From: Cephalopachus bancanus
Lineage: Eukaryota > Chordata > Mammalia > Primates > Tarsiidae
Assembly (NCBI GenBank): GCA_027257055.1
Contig: JAPVLO010000083.1
Location: 1,302,001-1,366,000, forward strand
Length of the DNA stretch: 64,000 bases
Direction of reading: 5' to 3'
The position numbers were made by a program, and so were the translations under genes. This document shows, in pieces, positions 60,007 through 64,000 of this stretch. Within the stretch, counting starts at the first letter, position 1, and every line of letters starts with the position of its first letter. The notes under the pieces are model-generated. The model had not been told where the DNA came from. It did not search any database and saw only the letters and a program-made list of their open reading frames with translations.

Positions 60007-60696
60007 GCGATGTAGCCAGAGCTACATTATCATTTCAAACTTAAGTATTTTGTATCCAGTATGCATGTTGCTATTGTTTCCAAGTGTAAATAAGAGGTCA
60101 AAGTTCTACTGGTAATTCTATTATAGATCTACAACAGCTACAGATGTATAATACTGTTCTTAAAGACATATCTATAGCAATTTTAATTATTCACCAACAA
60201 TGAATGAACCTGGTCCCTGCTTAAGAAATGCAAGATTTGTATGATTCAAGCATATTATCTCTTACAAGCAGAAACTAATGAGCCTTGTGAAGGTAATAGA
60301 CTCTAGGAATAGAACCAGAATTCAAATAAATGTCTTCATTAGTCTTACTTGTCTCCTGATGATAGATAAGTTGAATCTGGAGCTGGACAAATGTCCATAT
60401 TTGAGCTTCTTTAAAACATAGGGGTTATATTTTCATAGAAAACTTTGCAGTAAGTAGATTACGTTATCATTTTTTTGTAGAAAAGGATTTGCTTCTGATG
60501 TTATAATGAAGATTATTACAGATACTTTGCATTTTTCCCAAATGGAAATCTATCAATTTTTTATCTGATTTTGTAGCTAACACATTCCCATTGTAGGAGA
60601 TTTAAACAATTCAGAGATGAATATTAAATTCAAATAATTGAAAATCTTCCTATTCTTATTTCTTGGAAATAATCACTGTTAACAATTTGATTCATA
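60007..60696. other. Gap: no feature recognised
   Basis: AT-rich apparently single-copy DNA. Confidence 0.5.
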
Positions 60697-60965
60697 TTTA
60701 CTTATATTATTTAACAAGCCTTTGTACAGCAATTTCTATGTGCCAAGCTCTTATCCAACTGCTTTACAGTTACATCTCATTTAATCCTCATGACAACCAT
60801 ATGAGGTAGGTATTATTATTTTCCTATTTATAGAGGAGGAACTGGAGTGTCAGAGGTATTAATAATTTACACAAAGGTGCATAGTCATACATGGCAGTTG
60901 GGATTATACACAGGCCATCTGACTCCAGAGTCCCTGCTCTTTCTTATGTACCAGGCCTCTACATA
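60697..60965 (-). mobile_element. MIR SINE, nearly complete
   Basis: Antisense MIR: 'catctcatttaatcctcatg', 'accatatgaggtaggtatta', 'ggaggaactggagtgtcaga', 'ctgactccagagtccctgct'. It is among the best conserved MIRs in the window. Confidence 0.88.
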
Positions 60966-60988
60966 CCCTTCTAGGTCTCTCTTTATGC

Positions 60989-61014
60989 ATATAATAATAA
61001 TAATAATAAATAAA

Positions 61015-61056
<42 letters not shown>
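60989..61056. repeat. Compound microsatellite (TAA)n then (TA)n
   Basis: TAA repeats at 60989-61010 are followed by about 19 TA units at 61018-61056. Long TA runs are unstable and can extrude cruciforms. Confidence 0.96.
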
Positions 61057-61060
<4 letters not shown>

Positions 61061-61657
61061 GTTTCCAAGGTCACCTGCCTCCTGAGGTCAACCTTGCCTT
61101 TAATAGCCACTTAATATTATTGCCTTTAACAGCCGTAGGTCAAGACCCTATCCACATAAAGTGGGGAGTCCAGTGTGCCTCCTTTCCAATACTTCTGTGG
61201 TGTCCCAGAGGTGTTCATGTTCTAGGATGTTCTTCTAAATGCTACTTGTCTGTGCATTTGCTATCTTTCCTCTTTATCTTTGGAAACTTTCTTAAAGTAC
61301 CACTCACATAAAAGAGTTGTCTGTAGAAACTTTCCCTGAAGATTTGGAATAAAGAAGAGAATTACAAATTAGAAAAAAAACCCCACCATGTTTAAAATGA
61401 TTGTTCTTAAAAATAGCTCCTCTTTGAGCACATTCCAGCTCCTGAAATTACATTCCTGTCTTGTGAACTACTTTGTCTTAGGCTTTCTCTCAGTTACTTT
61501 TTCCTCTGTTTGATATGCTTAACCCACTTTTACCTAGGTTGCCACCCTCACATTCCAGATCTCACTTCCCTTATTGTACAGAGTGATTTAGCTCTGCTTC
61601 TAAATTTATTCTTCAAACCCAGTAAGATTTATCTTTTAAAAAAATTTTTTAAAATTT
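61057..61657. other. Gap: no certain feature
   Basis: Weak L2-like phrases ('tgatatgcttaacccacttt' near 61512) but not enough for a call. Confidence 0.4.
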
Positions 61658-63058
61658 TATTTATATGGAAACATAAATGACCATGAATAGCCCAAACAAT
61701 TCTTAGCAAAAGAAACAAAGCAGGAGGTATGACACTACCAGTCTTCAAACTTTACTATAAGGCTACAAAACAACCTGGTATTGGTACAAGAACAGGCATA
61801 TGCACCAATGGAACAGGATAGAGATTCTGGAAGCAAAGCCTTAATTCCTCAACCAATTTGTCTTTGACAAAGCCTCCAACAACAACCACTGGGAGAGGAG
61901 ACCCTATTCAGTAAATGGTGCTGGGAAAACTGGCTGACCACATGCAGAAGATTGAAACAGGACCTGTACCTATCACCATACACAAAAATTAACTCTAAAT
62001 GGATCAAAGACCTAAACATAAAACCTCAAACTATAAGAATCTTAGAAAACACAATAGACACCCTTATGGAAATTGGAACTGGCAACCAATTCCTGATCAA
62101 AACCCCAAGTGCCGATACCATAAGAGATAAGATAGACAAGTGGGACCTCATCAAACTGATAAGCTTCTGCAAAGCAAAAGAACCATCAAGAGAGCTGGGA
62201 GGCAGCACACAGAATGGGAAAAAATATTTCCCAACTGTATATCTGACAAAGACCTAACATCTAGGATCTACAAGGAACTCAAACACACCAAAAGGAAAAA
62301 AAATAGCCCCATTAAAAAGTGGGCAAAAGGCATGAATAGACACTTCTCAAAAGAAGATATATGGGCAGCCAACAGACACATGAAAAAATGTTCAACCTCA
62401 CTCATCATCAGAGAAATGCACATCAAAACCACATTGAGATACCATGTAGCCCCAGTAAGAATGGCCATCATTAATAAAACAAACAACAACAGATGCTGGT
62501 GAGGATGCAGAGAAAAAGGAATGCTACTACACTGCTGGTGGGAATGCAAACTAGTGCAACCTCTTTGGAAGACAGTGTGGCGATTTCTGAAAGAACTAGA
62601 AATTGACCTTCCACATGACCCAGCAATACCCCTGTTGGGAATATACCCAGAGGAACTCAAATCATTCTACAAAAAATATACCTCCACATGCATGTTTGTT
62701 GCAGCTCTATTCACAATAGCAAAAACGTGGAAGCAACCATGTTGCCCATCGAAGCTGGACCGGATAAAAAAATGTGGTGCATATATACAATGGAATATTA
62801 TGCAGCCATAAAGAAGGGCAAACATATGGACTTTACAGCAACTTGGATGGTTTTATAGTCTATAATACTGAGTGATCTATCACAGAAACGAAGAACATTA
62901 TCATTATACTACGAGAAAAGGATTGGCAGTGGTGAGAAACTGCCAGGGGAGGTAGGGTGGGATTGGCAGTGGAGGGAAACTGCCAGGGGAGGGAGGGGCA
63001 CACCTTATTAACAAGGGTACCTGCATAATGAAATTTGTATACCTAACCCTGAATTGTA
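61658..63058 (+). mobile_element. Truncated L1 lacking its poly(A) end
   Basis: Starts in ORF2 at the 'tatatggaaacataaatgac' position and runs to the 3'UTR 'taaccctgaattgtaca', where it is cut off before the usual terminal 'cccacatctttaaaa'. 62521-62811 encodes '[20 protein letters not shown]', and 62140-62502 the preceding region ('[20 protein letters not shown]'). It joins directly to an inverted L1. Confidence 0.92.
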
Positions 63059-63345
63059 CAGGTAAAATTTAGGCCTCACTTTCGTCCCCACTTCACCTCA
63101 TTTGAGTTCAGGTACGCTTACTGATGAAGTGTGGCCCTCCATTCCCTGACAGTGTCCTGCTACTGTCAATCCCTTTAAAAAAAAATACTATGATAATTGT
63201 TCAGGGTCTACTTATGAGTGAGAATATATGGTACTCAGTTCTTTGTTTCTGTGATAGATCACTGAGTATGATGGACTCTAAATCCATCCAAGTTGCTGCA
63301 AAGTTCATAATTTTGTCCTTCTTTATGACTACTTAATATTCCATA
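63059..63345 (-). mobile_element. Inverted L1 3' piece joined tail-to-tail
   Basis: Antisense L1 3'UTR and ORF2 end ('ggcctcactttcgtccccac', 'gagaatatatggtactcagt', 'gatcactgagtatgatggac'). The 3'UTR type matches 14124-14380, not the plus-strand neighbour. Its own A-tail is missing at the junction. Confidence 0.88.
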
Positions 63346-63407
63346 ACAGAAACATTTATGGTGGAAATCTGTTGTTTTTCCAGTGGTTTTCAATGGTGTG
63401 TACTATG
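63346..63407. other. Short unassigned stretch
   Basis: Nothing recognised. Confidence 0.4.
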
Positions 63408-63477
63408 ATTTTTGTTGTGACAACAAAGAATTATTCAGCTCAAACATGTCTATAGCACTGAGGCCGAAAAACCCTGA
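63408..63477 (+). mobile_element. MER20-like hAT fossil, internally deleted
   Basis: 'gatttttgttgtgacaacaa' continues as 'agaattattcagctcaaaca' and 'gaggccgaaaaaccctg', which follows the 3' half of MER20 with its middle deleted. Confidence 0.65.
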
Positions 63478-64000
63478 TTGAATTAAAACTGTTTAGCTTC
63501 TTTTGGGGAACTGTTTTCCTTTACTGGAGCAGTGGGGTTTTAGCAGAGTCAAAACGGCATCATCACTGTACCTACAAGTAAGTCCAAGTGACTACATAGT
63601 AAGCCATAGGACTGACTCTTGTCTCTAATGGTGAGCACCCACAAGGCTGGTCCAATTGTGGAGGCCCACAGCCATGGCCTCATGACAAGGTTTGGGCATT
63701 TGAATCAATCTGGAAAAATCCTCACCTGGGGATGTGTTCCACAGACACCCTTCTGTGTGTGTGCATGGTAAACTGACAGGAATATTTATTGCAGCATTGC
63801 TTGTAATAACAAAAACTCAGTAATAATCCAAAATGTTCATCAATGGGTGAGGTAAATTGTAAATTGTGAAGTATAGGTTAATCAATAGGTGAAGTAAATT
63901 TAAGTAAAACTGGTTAAGTAAATTATAGTAAAGCCATACAAATAAATACTCTCATGGTAGTTTGTAACTGGATAAACTGGGTAACTGAGTAAAGCTACAA
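63478..64000. other. Window end: unassigned, with an L1ME-like trace
   Basis: 63478-63750 shows nothing I can name. 63770-63990 contains 'ggaatatttattgcagcatt' and 'aaatgttcatcaatgggtga', an old L1-type phrase in plus orientation, followed by several close repeats of 'aagtaaatt'. No gene. Confidence 0.4.

Overview
This window is mammalian nuclear DNA with no convincing host gene. The evidence is a dense set of LINE-1 (L1) elements, 7SL-derived dimeric Alu SINEs, FLAM-type monomers, MIR and L2 fossils, MaLR LTRs, a Tigger1 DNA transposon, a mariner-type element, MER5A- and MER20-like hAT fossils, and microsatellites. Alu points to a primate. The young Alus share a diagnostic form (GC-rich right arm, 'ctcatctctacaataaatc' linker, 'gcctgtaatcccgcgcc' left arm) that does not match the anthropoid consensus or the lemur and galago Alus I remember. 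I therefore infer a tarsier, with moderate confidence.

Layout, left to right. 1-6215: an old, nearly full-length L1 on the minus strand (5'UTR, ORF1, ORF2; its 3' end lies outside the window). 6216-13970: largely old sequence with two Alus, an L2, an MLT1-type LTR, a CTTT microsatellite, a FLAM and another Alu. 14000-20416: a nested stack, in which an ancient L1M is split by a Tigger1 whose broken transposase gene is itself interrupted by an Alu and by an L1 that may carry a 3' transduction. 21441-22442: an MST LTR split by an L1, then Alu and FLAM pieces. 22443-26087: mostly unassigned DNA with a MARNA-like mariner. 26088-31310: decayed L1s, an Alu and a MIR. 31310-35947: the least repetitive part, with MIR and L2 fossils. 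35948-42718: a younger, nearly full-length minus-strand L1 with a CpG-bearing 5'UTR, an intact RT motif and an Alu inside ORF1. 43229-43871: an L1 tail. 46703-55303: a composite plus-strand L1 of about 8.5 kb with duplicated 5'UTR modules, preceded by a 75-bp poly(A) retroposon that looks LTR-derived. 55304-64000: MER5A, Alu, a possible ERV LTR, truncated L1s, MIR, (TA)n, and an inverted L1/L1 junction.

The genes present are all mobile-element genes (L1 ORF1 and ORF2, Tigger1 transposase), and all are broken by stops, frameshifts or insertions. Nothing resembles an operon or defence system. The most unusual structures are the composite L1 with repeated 5'UTR modules (46792-55289), the 75-bp poly(A) insert (46703-46777), the L1 with a possible 3' transduction inside Tigger1 (18321-19358), the 69-bp insert with 19-bp direct repeats (7250-7318), and the L1/L1 inverted junction near 63058. 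All calls come from reading the sequence and from remembered family consensus sequences. Boundaries not pinned by target-site duplications are good to roughly 10-50 bp.
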